The notes: a model not told the origin generated them from the sequence alone. Positions 9,482 to 18,370 are shown, counted from the stretch's first letter. The stretch is 64,000 bases of DNA from Ruegeria marisrubri (GCF_001507595.1 NZ_LQBQ01000023.1:1-64000); one strand, 5' to 3'. Program-made: numbers and translations.

Positions 9482-9516
9482 GTTGACAACGTCGATTAGC
9501 ACTCATATGTGTCAAC
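9482..9516 (+). promoter_or_regulatory. Sigma70-type promoter enclosed by an inverted repeat
   Basis: TTGACA at 9483-9488, a 17-base spacer and TATGTG at 9506-9511 form a plausible promoter for the plus-strand gene starting at 9632. A perfect 7-base inverted repeat, GTTGACA (9482-9488) and TGTCAAC (9510-9516), covers the -35 box and lies just past the -10 box, as an operator would. The rest of the 418-base gap to hsdR (9214-9631) holds a 9-base direct repeat CAAGCACTG at 9266 and 9294, nearer hsdR, and no gene that I can support. The regulator is unknown. Confidence 0.45.
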
Positions 9517-9631
9517 GCAGGCTATGGTCGGCCTGGGGCAGCTACGAAGTTCGGTGTGGCTGACAAAGAGACCTACAGCTGTCGCTGAGCCAACATGTTT
9601 TGCCACTCCCACCGAACGCGGAGAGGCTAAT

Positions 9632-11431
9632 ATGCTTTCAACAACATCAAACTTTGCACCGAAATTCCTTCCGTTCGACAACTTTCACGTCGCGGAACTA
9701 ACTGGAATTGAGCCGGATTTTCTGCGCGGTTCAGCGCGTCGTCTCGCGAAAGACCGAGAGGATATCAAACACACTACCGTCCTCAACTATATCTGCAGAG
9801 AACTCGGTTTTCGGGGTGGCTTCGCGGGCTTCAAAGAGACACAAGTGGCCAAACTTGAGGAGTTCAAAAAGCGCCATAACTTGCAGATCGCTGGCCTGCG
9901 CGATCCGAATACTCTGGACAGGCCAATCGAAGTAGACTTGGCCCAAATTTCGGATCGGTGTTTCGGGTCAGGAAGACAGTGTCCTACTCGTGTCTTCACG
10001 GGTGCAGGTGTAGACTGGTTTGACTTGCTCGAGGCGGCCGTGGGCATTCCTGGATTTGAGGTCAGGAACCGGTTTACCGGAGCGACAATTCGCGACACCT
10101 CAGAAATACCTATAGCTCGGCGCGACATACCCATGAATTGGATCATCCAACATGAGGATCGGATTCTTTCGTTAGATGCTTGTTGGATGCTGAGCACGCT
10201 GCTTGGTGACCAGTTGCTTCAATACGCACGCGATCCCGGCGAAACGGAAACGACTTTTGTCGCGAAGGTCTACTTTCCCAATTACATGGGGGCCGAGGAA
10301 ATTGAACTGGAAGAAAAACGCTACCGTGGAGCGGCCGAAATTCTGACCCGAGTAATACCAAAACTGAAGCGGGGATGGGTGGACGTATTGCCGTTCAATG
10401 AGAAGCTGATCTTTCTTCGCGATTGGGCTGGGGGATATGATTTTGTTTTTCCAAAACTCAGAAAAACCAAGTTCAACCACAACATTCACCTTCCCTATTT
10501 GAAGAACGCCGATGTCCCGAAATCGGATGATCTCTATCATTTTCGGAGATGGGCCTATTTCGAGAACGATGGATGGTTGGAACTGGATCAGCACAACGCT
10601 GAGCAGCATTACTATGCGAATGGGAACCAACCGCGAAGTCACCCCGGCGAGGAGCAAGTTCTCCGAACCTATCTCATTGAGAAGGGGCGTTACATAGCGC
10701 CTGCAAGAGGCGCACCTTTGGCCGATGGGTTCAACGAGGTCATCATTGAGGGCAAGCGTCTCGCGGTTTCGGATCCAATCTCGATCAAAGAGTTTCGGCA
10801 CTTCATGATGCATGAGAACGAACTCTACACCCGCTACCGTCCTTTTCCACCCGAGCAAGATGATTGGCGTCAATGCAATCTTGACGATGACATCCAATCC
10901 GCTCCGGCATCAGTCACGTGGTATGACGCTGCGGCGTTTGCCGCGACTGTCAGCAAGGTTCGAAAACTGCCGGTCAGACTTCCGACCGAAAAAGAATGGC
11001 TCGCAATCACAAAAGAGTTTCGCTCCAAACTTCGGGCGGTCCAGGTTGATTTCGAGTATCTCAACGCGGGCCGTATCGTTGAGACCGGCAACAGGGATGA
11101 AAAGCATCAGTTTTTCGGGACCAAGTATAGATGCAATGAATCCAAGCTTCCCTGGGAACGAACAGATGATGGTGTGCGTTTCCTGCGAGCAATTGACTTC
11201 GGTGAATGGCTTTCGCTTCATGGGGCGGCGATCAACAGCTTGCACGCTGGGGCTATGAATTCGGCGCCACTGCATCTCGCGGCGATCCCTGATTCAATGT
11301 CCGAGGAAGGAACCGAGTCCCCTCGCTGGGGAGACAGAGTTTCAGCCGAGCGAGACAGGATGGCTCCACATTCAACTGGTGCCTACAAGAGAATGCGTAT
11401 CGGATTCAGGCTTGTCTACGAACTTGAGTGA
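9632..11431 (+). CDS. Large protein with C-terminal formylglycine-generating-enzyme-like (SUMF1) domain
   Basis: 599 residues from ATG 9632, chosen because GGAGAGG lies just upstream; the frame is open back to 9509. The C-terminal part (from about residue 365) has FGE-sulfatase family marks: SVTWYDAAAFAATVSK, then VRLPTEKEWLAI, and the closing RIGFRLVYE. Family members include oxidases that make formylglycine and many non-catalytic C-type-lectin-fold binders found in defence loci and as targets of diversity-generating retroelements. The N-terminal 350 residues are unfamiliar, and include an Arg/Lys-rich start and aromatic strands. The usual catalytic Cys pair of true FGE is not evident, so a binding role is more likely. 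Base composition is more AT-rich than the flagellar region, consistent with transfer. Confidence 0.6.
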   Translation: MLSTTSNFAPKFLPFDNFHVAELTGIEPDFLRGSARRLAKDREDIKHTTVLNYICRELGFRGGFAGFKETQVAKLEEFKKRHNLQIAGLRDPNTLDRPIEVDLAQISDRCFGSGRQCPTRVFTGAGVDWFDLLEAAVGIPGFEVRNRFTGATIRDTSEIPIARRDIPMNWIIQHEDRILSLDACWMLSTLLGDQLLQYARDPGETETTFVAKVYFPNYMGAEEIELEEKRYRGAAEILTRVIPKLKRGWVDVLPFNEKLIFLRDWAGGYDFVFPKLRKTKFNHNIHLPYLKNADVPKSDDLYHFRRWAYFENDGWLELDQHNAEQHYYANGNQPRSHPGEEQVLRTYLIEKGRYIAPARGAPLADGFNEVIIEGKRLAVSDPISIKEFRHFMMHENELYTRYRPFPPEQDDWRQCNLDDDIQSAPASVTWYDAAAFAATVSKVRKLPVRLPTEKEWLAITKEFRSKLRAVQVDFEYLNAGRIVETGNRDEKHQFFGTKYRCNESKLPWERTDDGVRFLRAIDFGEWLSLHGAAINSLHAGAMNSAPLHLAAIPDSMSEEGTESPRWGDRVSAERDRMAPHSTGAYKRMRIGFRLVYELE

Positions 11432-11581
11432 AAATCCACCCGGTAAAGATCCAAAGCACTCAACGGGCGGGGCCTTGCCGCCCCCCCAAAAAAAACACTC
11501 AGACAGATGCCGTGCGGATCTGACCAATCGGCAAGAAATGCGAAGGCAGCAATCAATCAAACTTTCAGAGGAGAAAATACA

Positions 11582-11686
11582 ATGGGAAAAGGTCAAGGAA
11601 ATGGTGGTGGCTGGCCGAGCACAACTGGCAACCCCTCCGGCGGCGGGCGTTCGAACGGCCCCGCGGGAGGTGGAAAAGCGAAGTAG
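11582..11686 (+). CDS. 34-residue glycine-rich peptide
   Basis: A short frame reading MGKGQGNGGGWP then STTGNPSGGGRS and a GGGKAK end. It has a strong ribosome binding site (AGAGGAG, nine bases before ATG) and a hairpin eight bases after its stop, so it looks like a real independent gene. Composition is about 40 percent Gly with Pro, Asn and Ser, one Trp, and Lys at both ends. No signal peptide or membrane segment. It lies 150 bases after the FGE-like gene on the same strand. I do not assign a function; a disordered peptide, a toxin-like product or a substrate of the upstream protein are all possible. Confidence 0.55.
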   Translation: MGKGQGNGGGWPSTTGNPSGGGRSNGPAGGGKAK

Positions 11687-11693
11687 ATCGAAA

Positions 11694-11716
11694 GGCGGGG
11701 GCTTCAAGCCCTCGCC
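11694..11716 (+). terminator. Hairpin after the small peptide gene
   Basis: GGCGGGGGC, loop TTCAA, GCCCTCGCC: a 9-base stem with one G-T pair, followed by ACTTTCTC. The T tract is weak, so it may be an intrinsic terminator or an mRNA-stabilising structure. A second GC hairpin with arms GGGCGG and CCGCCC lies at about 11,465-11,483 before an A8 run. Between these and 11,795 I see no further gene. Confidence 0.45.
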
Positions 11717-11794
11717 ACTTTCTCAAGGCCGGTTTTGGCTTCCTGCAGGGACCGACAGAGCATCTACTCCGACTTCGTGGACGGTCTCGGTTTC

Positions 11795-12646
11795 CTAATC
11801 CTTCGTAACAGTAGATTCCCACGGCTTGGCCTTACCGTCGCCAACCAGGAAAATCTCCAATGGAGTGACGCCGCACTTGATTGCCATGGATTGGAACTTG
11901 TCAATTCGTGGGGCGGCATCAGACGGGAAAAACAGCCAGGGGGAAAATCCCTGATTTTGCCAGAGCGCGCAGTTTCCCAGTAGAGAAACCAGATTGGTGG
12001 TCGGCTCCTTGGAGGAAAAGTTTTTCACTTCTGCAACGATTGTCGGTTTTCCATCCACGCTCACCACGAAGTCACATGGAGGAACAACAGCGCGTCCACT
12101 CGATACTTCGGGTCTTGATGGAAAATTTTCGCCCTCGAGCAATTGCGCAAGCAAGTTGCTGACTTCCTCCTCCAGTGCTTCAGCTTTTCTTCTCTTGATT
12201 TCAATTGGGCTGAGTTTGTCAGGTGCTACTGGCTTTGGACGGTATTTTTTGTTTAGCTCGACGACTATGTCCGCGAGTTGCGGGCCGCTAAATTTTCCTT
12301 CGAAAACATCACTGGAAATTTCCTTTCCGACTGATGGATCGAGCCTATGGATTGTCCGCAGTTGAAGCGCTTGCGTTAAGGGAAAAAGTTCGGGCGGATT
12401 TTCAATGAGCTTCGGGTAAAATCCCTTCACCCAAGTTGTGGCATCTATGATTTTCCGGATGGTGTGAATGCTCTTCCCATACCGCGCGGCGCACTTTTCC
12501 ATGATGCCCGCCTCTGTCATGCCACCCGAATCATCTCGGGCCTCCATCGCGCCCAGTATCTCTTTTCCGACCTGAAGCCAGTGTTTGCCATCGTGGGCGG
12601 ATGATATTTTTCTCTTTCTTTTCAATGATTCAAACCTGAGCCACAA
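11795..12646 (-). CDS. PD-(D/E)XK-like protein with N-terminal helix-turn-helix, divergent from tnsA
   Basis: 283 residues if the TTG at 12646 is used; no in-frame ATG exists before residue 34, so the start is uncertain. The N-terminal part contains a helix-turn-helix-like run, TEAGIMEKCAARYGKSIHTI (about 44-63). The C-terminal part shows CDFVVSVDGKPTIVAEVKNF, an Asp then E-x-K arrangement typical of PD-(D/E)XK nucleases, followed by Asn and Trp-rich strands. It diverges from the Tn7-like transposition operon across a 76-base gap holding a palindrome. It may be element cargo, a regulator, or a nuclease that works with the transposition genes. Identity beyond the fold is not recognised. Confidence 0.5.
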   Translation of the reverse strand: MWLRFESLKRKRKISSAHDGKHWLQVGKEILGAMEARDDSGGMTEAGIMEKCAARYGKSIHTIRKIIDATTWVKGFYPKLIENPPELFPLTQALQLRTIHRLDPSVGKEISSDVFEGKFSGPQLADIVVELNKKYRPKPVAPDKLSPIEIKRRKAEALEEEVSNLLAQLLEGENFPSRPEVSSGRAVVPPCDFVVSVDGKPTIVAEVKNFSSKEPTTNLVSLLGNCALWQNQGFSPWLFFPSDAAPRIDKFQSMAIKCGVTPLEIFLVGDGKAKPWESTVTKD

Positions 12647-12655
12647 ATGACTTGA

Positions 12656-12668
12656 TTACACGGTGTAA
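12656..12668. promoter_or_regulatory. Palindrome in the divergent tnsA promoter region
   Basis: TTACAC-G-GTGTAA, arms perfect, with a further GTGTAA at 12673-12678. It sits in the 76-base gap between the PD-(D/E)XK-like gene and tnsA. A dimeric repressor site is a reasonable reading, possibly for the helix-turn-helix of the adjacent minus-strand protein. I cannot exclude that it belongs to the transposon end. Confidence 0.4.
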
Positions 12669-12722
12669 TGATGTGTAAAGTCCCGCCATATCCAAACACC
12701 CTCCCCAACATCATTGAGACCT

Positions 12723-13430
12723 ATGAAGCTCCACCCACATGCAGAGCCTGTGGCTCGTCGTATTCATACAAGAGGAAAAATGCAGAAAGCCAGTTTCCTG
12801 TCTGGCAGCAAATTTCCCGGGATTGTCCAAACCGAAAGCAGCATGGAAGCAACAACTGCCATGCTTGCTGAACTTGATCCTCGCGTCAGGAAAATACAAC
12901 CGCAACCCTGCACGATCGATCTTCTTTCAGGGGAAGTTTTTTCCTCGAAGACCGCTTGCCTCGATCGGTTCTCGGGAACTGGTCACATTCCCAAGCCCTT
13001 CACGCCGGATTTCCGAATTACCAAGATTTCCGGTGCAACAGTTTTCCTCGAAACCAAGCACTGCCACTGGATCAAGGTCAATCCAGAATACCAAGACCTT
13101 CCGGTTTTGCTGGGCACGATCGGTCTCGATCTGCAACTGGTCACCGACGAACTTCTGTTCGGTCCCATACAGTGGAATGCTCGAGTCCTGGCGCGCTATG
13201 TCCGAGGTCAGAAACCTCCCCAAGAAGCTTGTGAACTCCTTGCAGCTGCAACAGAGCGCGGAACCGTGCTCGGAGCACTTTTAGACGACGGATTCGACAA
13301 GAAGACCGTCTATGCGGCCATCGCTCAGGGCTACCTCGCCTGCAACATCGTCAATTCCAGATTTTCTTCCAACACCGCGGTTCAATGGGCCGACGGCGAC
13401 CTGAGCTACCTGGAGGTTCTACCGCTATGA
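12723..13430 (+). CDS. tnsA: TnsA-like transposon endonuclease
   Basis: About 235 residues from ATG 12723 (a TTG at 12714 is also in frame). In Tn7-type elements TnsA cuts the 5' ends of the transposon, so the element moves by cut and paste. The restriction-like core is visible: Glu in ESSMEATTAMLAEL, the PFTPDF aspartate near residue 95, and VFLETKHCHW with Glu and Lys. The C-terminal half is the helical region that contacts TnsC. It starts a four-gene operon, and its stop overlaps the tnsB start (ATGA). Confidence 0.8.
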   Translation: MKLHPHAEPVARRIHTRGKMQKASFLSGSKFPGIVQTESSMEATTAMLAELDPRVRKIQPQPCTIDLLSGEVFSSKTACLDRFSGTGHIPKPFTPDFRITKISGATVFLETKHCHWIKVNPEYQDLPVLLGTIGLDLQLVTDELLFGPIQWNARVLARYVRGQKPPQEACELLAAATERGTVLGALLDDGFDKKTVYAAIAQGYLACNIVNSRFSSNTAVQWADGDLSYLEVLPL

Positions 13431-15367
13431 AAAAGGACTTCAGAGACTACATCGGCGCAACAGTCATCCTCGACGATCAGCAATATTCGGTTGGTAGCCT
13501 GTTCTCCGATAGAGGCATCGTCGAGCTTCAAAGCGAAAAGGGAGGCGACGCGGAGATTTCGCTTGAGAGATTCCGTGTGCTGATTGCCAACGAGAAGGTG
13601 CTCTTCGACAACAACAGGCACGAGCACGCCAACCGGATCTATTCACCAGCGCAGCGCGAAAAGGCCCGCTGTATACGCAGATTGCTCAATCGGGACGACC
13701 AACTGCTCGCGCAAGGCCTGCCTTGGGCAATGCGGCACCGGAAACTGACCGAGGAATTCGCCAATGATCCCAAGTTTCTGGCAGCAGGAATCGGGGTTCC
13801 CAGCATTCGAAGCATCCAGAATTATCGCAAGATCCGAAGGGATCTTGGTGACGCCGGCTTGGTCCCGAAGGATCACCTGAAGGGGAATCGCACAGCGCGG
13901 CATGATCTGTTGTTCGAAGAGATCGTTCTGGATCTCTTGGAGGAATTCTATCTCACTTCTGACAGACTTTCGATTTCAGAGATCGTGGCCGTAGCTGGTA
14001 GGCGCTATCGCGATGCCTGCAATGAAAAGCGGAAAACGCCCAAATGTTGCGGGTACAAGGCAGTCAAGTCGATTACCGACAATCTTCCGTGGTTGCGAGT
14101 GACCAAGCAACGTCTCGGCGGTGATGAGGCGAGGCAGCGGACCGTGTTCGCGCAGGACATCCTGAAGGTCGAACAACCTTTCGATAGGGTAGAGATCGAC
14201 TGCACGACAGCTGATATCTTTGTCGTAGATGACGAAGGCAACGTGGTGGGACGCCCGACGATCTGCGCGGCCATTGATTCCGCGACGGGCGTCATACTCG
14301 CAATGCAGCTGTCCCTCAGTGCTCCCTCGCAATCGCTTGTTGCCCGAACCCTGAAGGAAATGTTGGTGCCGAAAGACGACTCGTTTTTTGACCGGCACGG
14401 AATTTCCAACAGATTTCAGGCGTATGGCCGCCCACTGACAATCGTGACCGATCAAGGGTCCGAGAATGGAGGCGATATGATCGAAGCCTTTGTCACTGCC
14501 GGCTCGACGGAATGGCAGAAGAACCTGCCAAAGCACCCGTGGAAAAAGCCCTTCATCGAACGGTTGTTCCGGGAAATAAGTGCATTCCTGCAAAAGCTGC
14601 CCGGCGCAACTTGCACGGCGGAGATCAAAAGGCAGGATCGCACCGAAAAGGCCATGAAAGAGGCTTCGCTTACCCTCGATGACCTTGAAACCATGCTTCA
14701 GGTCTGGCGCTACGACAGCTATGGGATGAAACCTCGAAGGCGCGTCATGAACCCGCTGCGTTCACAAGAAAGCCCCACCAAATGCTGGCGGCGTCTTGAA
14801 ACAACTGGGTTTCTCGACGCGCCCTATACCGCCAGTGAGGTACGGAACATGTTCATGGTCCGGAGCGAAGCCCGAACGCTGTTCCGTTACGGGATCAACT
14901 TCAAGAGGTTGATCTACGCTGGTCCGGAACTATCCAGCATCATTGCAAAGATCGGAACCGGCCGAAAAGTCGAGGTCTGTTTCGATCCGCATGACATCCG
15001 AGAAATCGCCGTTCTGGACCCCGACACCGGCCGCCATGTTCCAGTCCGGACAAAGGATCCTGAGATGCCGGCCATCTCGTTTGCGGAACTCACCGAGATT
15101 CTCGAAAAGACCAAACCGGACCCTGAAGAAGAAATCGCCGCCCGCCTGGTACTCGCGGAGCTTGCCATGGCAGCGGACAAAGCCGGCAAATCCAACAAGG
15201 GGCTGAGATCCAGGCGCAAAGCCGAGATCGGGCGCAGGAAGGCAAGAGAAGTCAACGCCCGCTCTCTGCACGACAAGAAGGTCGAAATGCCGTTGGTCGA
15301 TGAAGCCCATGCTATTCCCAAGCCATTGAAGCGACCGGAGAGTTACACGCGGATGGTGCCCCGATGA
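13427..15367 (+). CDS. tnsB: TnsB-like DDE transposase
   Basis: 646 residues from ATG 13427, which has GGAGG eleven bases upstream and overlaps the tnsA stop; the frame runs back to 13385. TnsB binds the element ends and joins the 3' ends to target DNA. The retroviral-integrase-like catalytic triad is seen as VEIDCTTADIFVVD, IVTDQGSENGG and KKPFIERLFREI. A Mu-type beta-barrel region follows, then a basic tail (RSRRKAEIGRRKAREV) ending in the segment expected to touch TnsC. Length is within the Tn7/Tn5053 range. Confidence 0.9.
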   Translation: MKKDFRDYIGATVILDDQQYSVGSLFSDRGIVELQSEKGGDAEISLERFRVLIANEKVLFDNNRHEHANRIYSPAQREKARCIRRLLNRDDQLLAQGLPWAMRHRKLTEEFANDPKFLAAGIGVPSIRSIQNYRKIRRDLGDAGLVPKDHLKGNRTARHDLLFEEIVLDLLEEFYLTSDRLSISEIVAVAGRRYRDACNEKRKTPKCCGYKAVKSITDNLPWLRVTKQRLGGDEARQRTVFAQDILKVEQPFDRVEIDCTTADIFVVDDEGNVVGRPTICAAIDSATGVILAMQLSLSAPSQSLVARTLKEMLVPKDDSFFDRHGISNRFQAYGRPLTIVTDQGSENGGDMIEAFVTAGSTEWQKNLPKHPWKKPFIERLFREISAFLQKLPGATCTAEIKRQDRTEKAMKEASLTLDDLETMLQVWRYDSYGMKPRRRVMNPLRSQESPTKCWRRLETTGFLDAPYTASEVRNMFMVRSEARTLFRYGINFKRLIYAGPELSSIIAKIGTGRKVEVCFDPHDIREIAVLDPDTGRHVPVRTKDPEMPAISFAELTEILEKTKPDPEEEIAARLVLAELAMAADKAGKSNKGLRSRRKAEIGRRKAREVNARSLHDKKVEMPLVDEAHAIPKPLKRPESYTRMVPR

Positions 15368-16347
15368 CAAACACACTTGCCGAAACCATTGCAAAGGACC
15401 TGCGCAAAACGGTTCTTCACGACAAGTATATCAAGGCAAAGAATGAAGTCCTGGCGCTGGCGGGGCTTAATGACGAGCATTCGGGGCTCATCATACCGCT
15501 CCTTGGCCCCACTCGATGCGGAAAGACAGAGCTCCTTCAGGATCTGAAGACCACGCTCGAAACCAGGCAGCAATCTTCACGGCTGTTTGCGGAAAGCGAT
15601 TTTGTTCTTGGACGTGTGCCGCCGATCCCGAATGGCAAGAGTCTCAATGGCGCGATCCTGGCCGCCTTGGGTTTCAGGGTCCGCCAGAAGGAACCGACCA
15701 GCAGCGTTCGGGACCGGGTCATTTCGACGATCCAATCCGATGGAATCCGCTTCGTCGCACTCGATGAGTGCAATCACCTCGTCGAACGCGGGTCCGACCT
15801 TTCGCTGCGAACGGCGGCTGACCAGTTCAAGGCGCTGGTTGATGCGACCGGAATCACACTGATTCTTAGTGGCCTACCTCGCTTTCAGAAAATAATCGAC
15901 GCCAATGAGCAGCTCCGGGACCGTGCCACCCGAACGGTGAACTTCCTTCCCTACAATTGGAGCATCGAGGAAGATCGAAATGAGTTTTTCCGCGCGTTTC
16001 TGACTGTGCTCGACGTCTTCGCGGTGCATGGTGTGCGCATCGAGCTCGATGACGAGGATTGCGCGCGCAGGACTTACGGCGTGACGTCTGGCCGTGTGGG
16101 CATGATGCTGCGCCTGTTCTCAAGTATTGCGAGAAACCTCCGCGAGCCTGTTCTGGATCTTGCAGCGGTGTCCGAAGTGTCCCAGAGCCTGCTTCAGACG
16201 TCGAGGCAGCCAGAAATCTATTTCGGCGAGCAGCCGCCCACAGATGCCACTCTCGTCCGTTCATACACTTCTCTTCTCACGGAAGCCGGCGTGAAGTTCA
16301 CGCCTGCCAATCTTCTCGAGTTTTCTGCGGCGGTAGAACATGCGTAA
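15364..16347 (+). CDS. tnsC: TnsC-like AAA+ transposition regulator
   Basis: 327 residues. TnsC polymerises on DNA with ATP and bridges the target selector to the transposase. Walker A is LLGPTRCGKTEL (about 44-55) and Walker B is IRFVALDECNHLV, followed by sensor region ITLILSGLPRF. It is shorter than Tn7 TnsC and close to TniB size. ATGA overlap with tnsB and an 8-base overlap with tniQ show translational coupling. Confidence 0.88.
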   Translation: MTNTLAETIAKDLRKTVLHDKYIKAKNEVLALAGLNDEHSGLIIPLLGPTRCGKTELLQDLKTTLETRQQSSRLFAESDFVLGRVPPIPNGKSLNGAILAALGFRVRQKEPTSSVRDRVISTIQSDGIRFVALDECNHLVERGSDLSLRTAADQFKALVDATGITLILSGLPRFQKIIDANEQLRDRATRTVNFLPYNWSIEEDRNEFFRAFLTVLDVFAVHGVRIELDDEDCARRTYGVTSGRVGMMLRLFSSIARNLREPVLDLAAVSEVSQSLLQTSRQPEIYFGEQPPTDATLVRSYTSLLTEAGVKFTPANLLEFSAAVEHA

Positions 16348-18124
16348 CGGCAGATGGCGACTGGTTGACCCTGAGCAGGACGAGAGCCTGAACGGATATC
16401 TTCACAGGCTGGCCGCGGCCAACGGGTTTCCCGAGACGGCCGAGTTCATCGCCTGCTTCGGGCTTCGATATGGACGCCAGATGATGGAACGGATCGAAGA
16501 TCTGGCCCGAGAACTCGGCCAAGATCTCTCCCTGATGCAGAACCTGGCGCCGAGGGCAAGGCCAGAGGACATCCGGCTCGAATGGCATTTTCACAGGACG
16601 AATATCGCTCCCGTTTGTCCGGATTGCATCGCAAATGGCCATGTGCATGATCGGGCTTGGCAGCATGTATTTGTAACCGCCTGTCCTGCCCACGGCACGC
16701 GCCTCATCGAAACCTGCGACCGGTGCCAAGAACCGCTTCGCCCGTTGACGGGTTCCTTCGATAGCTGCTCCTGTGGATGGCCATATCGGTCGTCTTATCG
16801 TCACGGGGCGACCGAGTGGGAACTGCAGATCAGCAAAGTGCTTTGCCGTTCTGACCAGTCTGAAACCGTCCTTTTTGAGCGCACACCGGCGCGGATTGCG
16901 GCCTTCCTGCAATTTCTCGGAAGTCACGCGAAGTCACACCAAACGGGAAAGCCGGGGAAAACGCCCCTCCCAAAAACCGTGGGGTCTGCAGCCGCCTTTC
17001 TGGCGCCTGTCGGTGAAATGCTGACCCGGTTCCCGGAAGGGTTCGATGACCACATTCGGGAACGGTTCGAGACCGCCCCGCCCGAAGCGACCACGATCCC
17101 GATGGCGCTCGGAAAATGGTATCAGCGCCTCATGTCATTCAGAGAAGCGGAGTTCAGGACGTTTCAGGAACGTGTGCCAATCGTAGCGAGATCTTTTCCG
17201 GTCCTGAGCGGAGAAAACTGCGATGATGGAGATTGGCTATCTGTGAAAGCCGCGGCAAGCTTGATCGGTGTTGGTGTGACACGCCTCACCAAGGCCATTG
17301 ATGATGGAAAGCTTCGCGCCAGGACTTCAACTTCCCAATCAGGCCATCGCCAATACCTGGTTTCACGCGAGGTTGCGAATCGTGCGGCCGGGGTGCGTAG
17401 CGATACGATCGGATCAACCGAGCTTCGCGCGATCTGGGGGATCTCCAAAGCACAACTTCACCTGCTCGACGAGGCCGGCGTTCTCGATAAAATCACGGCC
17501 GGCGACGGATATGGAGTCGCCGACGGAAAATTCTCCAAATCCCGAGCGGAAGAGGTGGCTTCGGCCCTGCGCATTTGCCTCTCTGAGCCGACAGGTGACA
17601 TAATCAGGTTTGGCGAAATCAACCTGCGCAAAACAACTGATCGCATGGCGGTCGCGCAGGTGTTCCGGGCGATCTTTGATGGTATCCTAAATCCGATCTA
17701 TGCGCCGGAATCCGCGCGTTTGAACGACTTCGCATTCTGCAAAAGGGAAGTCGAACATGCGATGGCGACCAGTTCGAAACCTCTCGGCATGACGATCGAG
17801 GAAGTCGCAAGCATCCTCGGACAGAAGCCTCAATGCGTCGGCTGGTGGGCCAAAACTGGCCTGCTGAAGTCTACTCAGGCTCCGCATGCAGGGAAGGAGC
17901 GGCGGGTGGTATCCCGAGAAGCCCTTTCCGCGTTTCAGGCCGAGTTCATACCGGTTTCAATGCTGGCCAGACGCACCGGCCGTAGTTCGCGCAAGATCTT
18001 GAAAACTCTGAAGACACGCGGGATCGAGACACACGGTTCGTTTGCCGAAGGCAATACCACAAGAGGGCACCTTGTGAGGGTAGGGGATCTGTTGGATGCA
18101 TTATTCGAGCCACAAGCTCGCTGA
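16340..18124 (+). CDS. tniQ: TniQ/TnsD-like target selection protein
   Basis: 594 residues. The TniQ domain starts at once (residues 8-170) with ESLNGYLHRLAAANGF and zinc-binding Cys/His pairs: CPDC, CPAH, CDRC and CSCG. After it come at least three excisionase/MerR-like helix-turn-helix segments: WLSVKAAASLIGVGVTRL, STELRAIWGISKAQLHL and MTIEEVASILGQKPQCVGWW. Such a chain of DNA-binding modules suggests recognition of a specific attachment site, as TnsD does. No CRISPR array or cas gene is present, so RNA-guided targeting is not indicated. It ends the operon; about 250 bases follow to the next gene. Confidence 0.85.
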   Translation: MRNGRWRLVDPEQDESLNGYLHRLAAANGFPETAEFIACFGLRYGRQMMERIEDLARELGQDLSLMQNLAPRARPEDIRLEWHFHRTNIAPVCPDCIANGHVHDRAWQHVFVTACPAHGTRLIETCDRCQEPLRPLTGSFDSCSCGWPYRSSYRHGATEWELQISKVLCRSDQSETVLFERTPARIAAFLQFLGSHAKSHQTGKPGKTPLPKTVGSAAAFLAPVGEMLTRFPEGFDDHIRERFETAPPEATTIPMALGKWYQRLMSFREAEFRTFQERVPIVARSFPVLSGENCDDGDWLSVKAAASLIGVGVTRLTKAIDDGKLRARTSTSQSGHRQYLVSREVANRAAGVRSDTIGSTELRAIWGISKAQLHLLDEAGVLDKITAGDGYGVADGKFSKSRAEEVASALRICLSEPTGDIIRFGEINLRKTTDRMAVAQVFRAIFDGILNPIYAPESARLNDFAFCKREVEHAMATSSKPLGMTIEEVASILGQKPQCVGWWAKTGLLKSTQAPHAGKERRVVSREALSAFQAEFIPVSMLARRTGRSSRKILKTLKTRGIETHGSFAEGNTTRGHLVRVGDLLDALFEPQAR

Positions 18125-18303
18125 ATTTCAACGGCATGTTCGGAAAGCCGTCATTCGTCAGGATTGGCGAAAAGCCTCTCAAAGAGTTGTCAATCTGAGG
18201 ACCTTCCAGCGGACGAAGGGTGACTGAAGTCTTAATGATCCTTCAAAATAGTTCCGTAGGGGTCGGTGGATAGAGAACAGAGAAATCAAACTCTGGATAA
18301 ACT

Positions 18304-18318
18304 GGGTTGGTTCAACCC
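18304..18318 (-). terminator. Small hairpin between tniQ and the Hsp70-like gene
   Basis: GGGTTG, loop GTT, CAACCC. On the minus strand it is followed by AGTTTATCC, a poor T tract, so termination of the 29-18 kb operon here is only possible. The gap 18,125-18,370 also contains GGAAAGCC and GAAAAGCC about 25 bases apart, but I could not define a transposon end there. Confidence 0.3.
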
Positions 18319-18370
18319 AAAACACTTCCCAACCGAGAGCCTGTGTCCATTTTTTGCTACGCCCAGACCT

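Noticed and set aside
9632-11794. Diversity-generating retroelement
   Set aside because: The FGE-like fold fits a target protein, but no reverse transcriptase, accessory gene or template repeat was found in the window.
12647-18370. RNA-guided (CRISPR-associated) transposon
   Set aside because: No cas gene and no repeat-spacer array is visible near tnsABC-tniQ; TniQ has its own DNA-binding modules.
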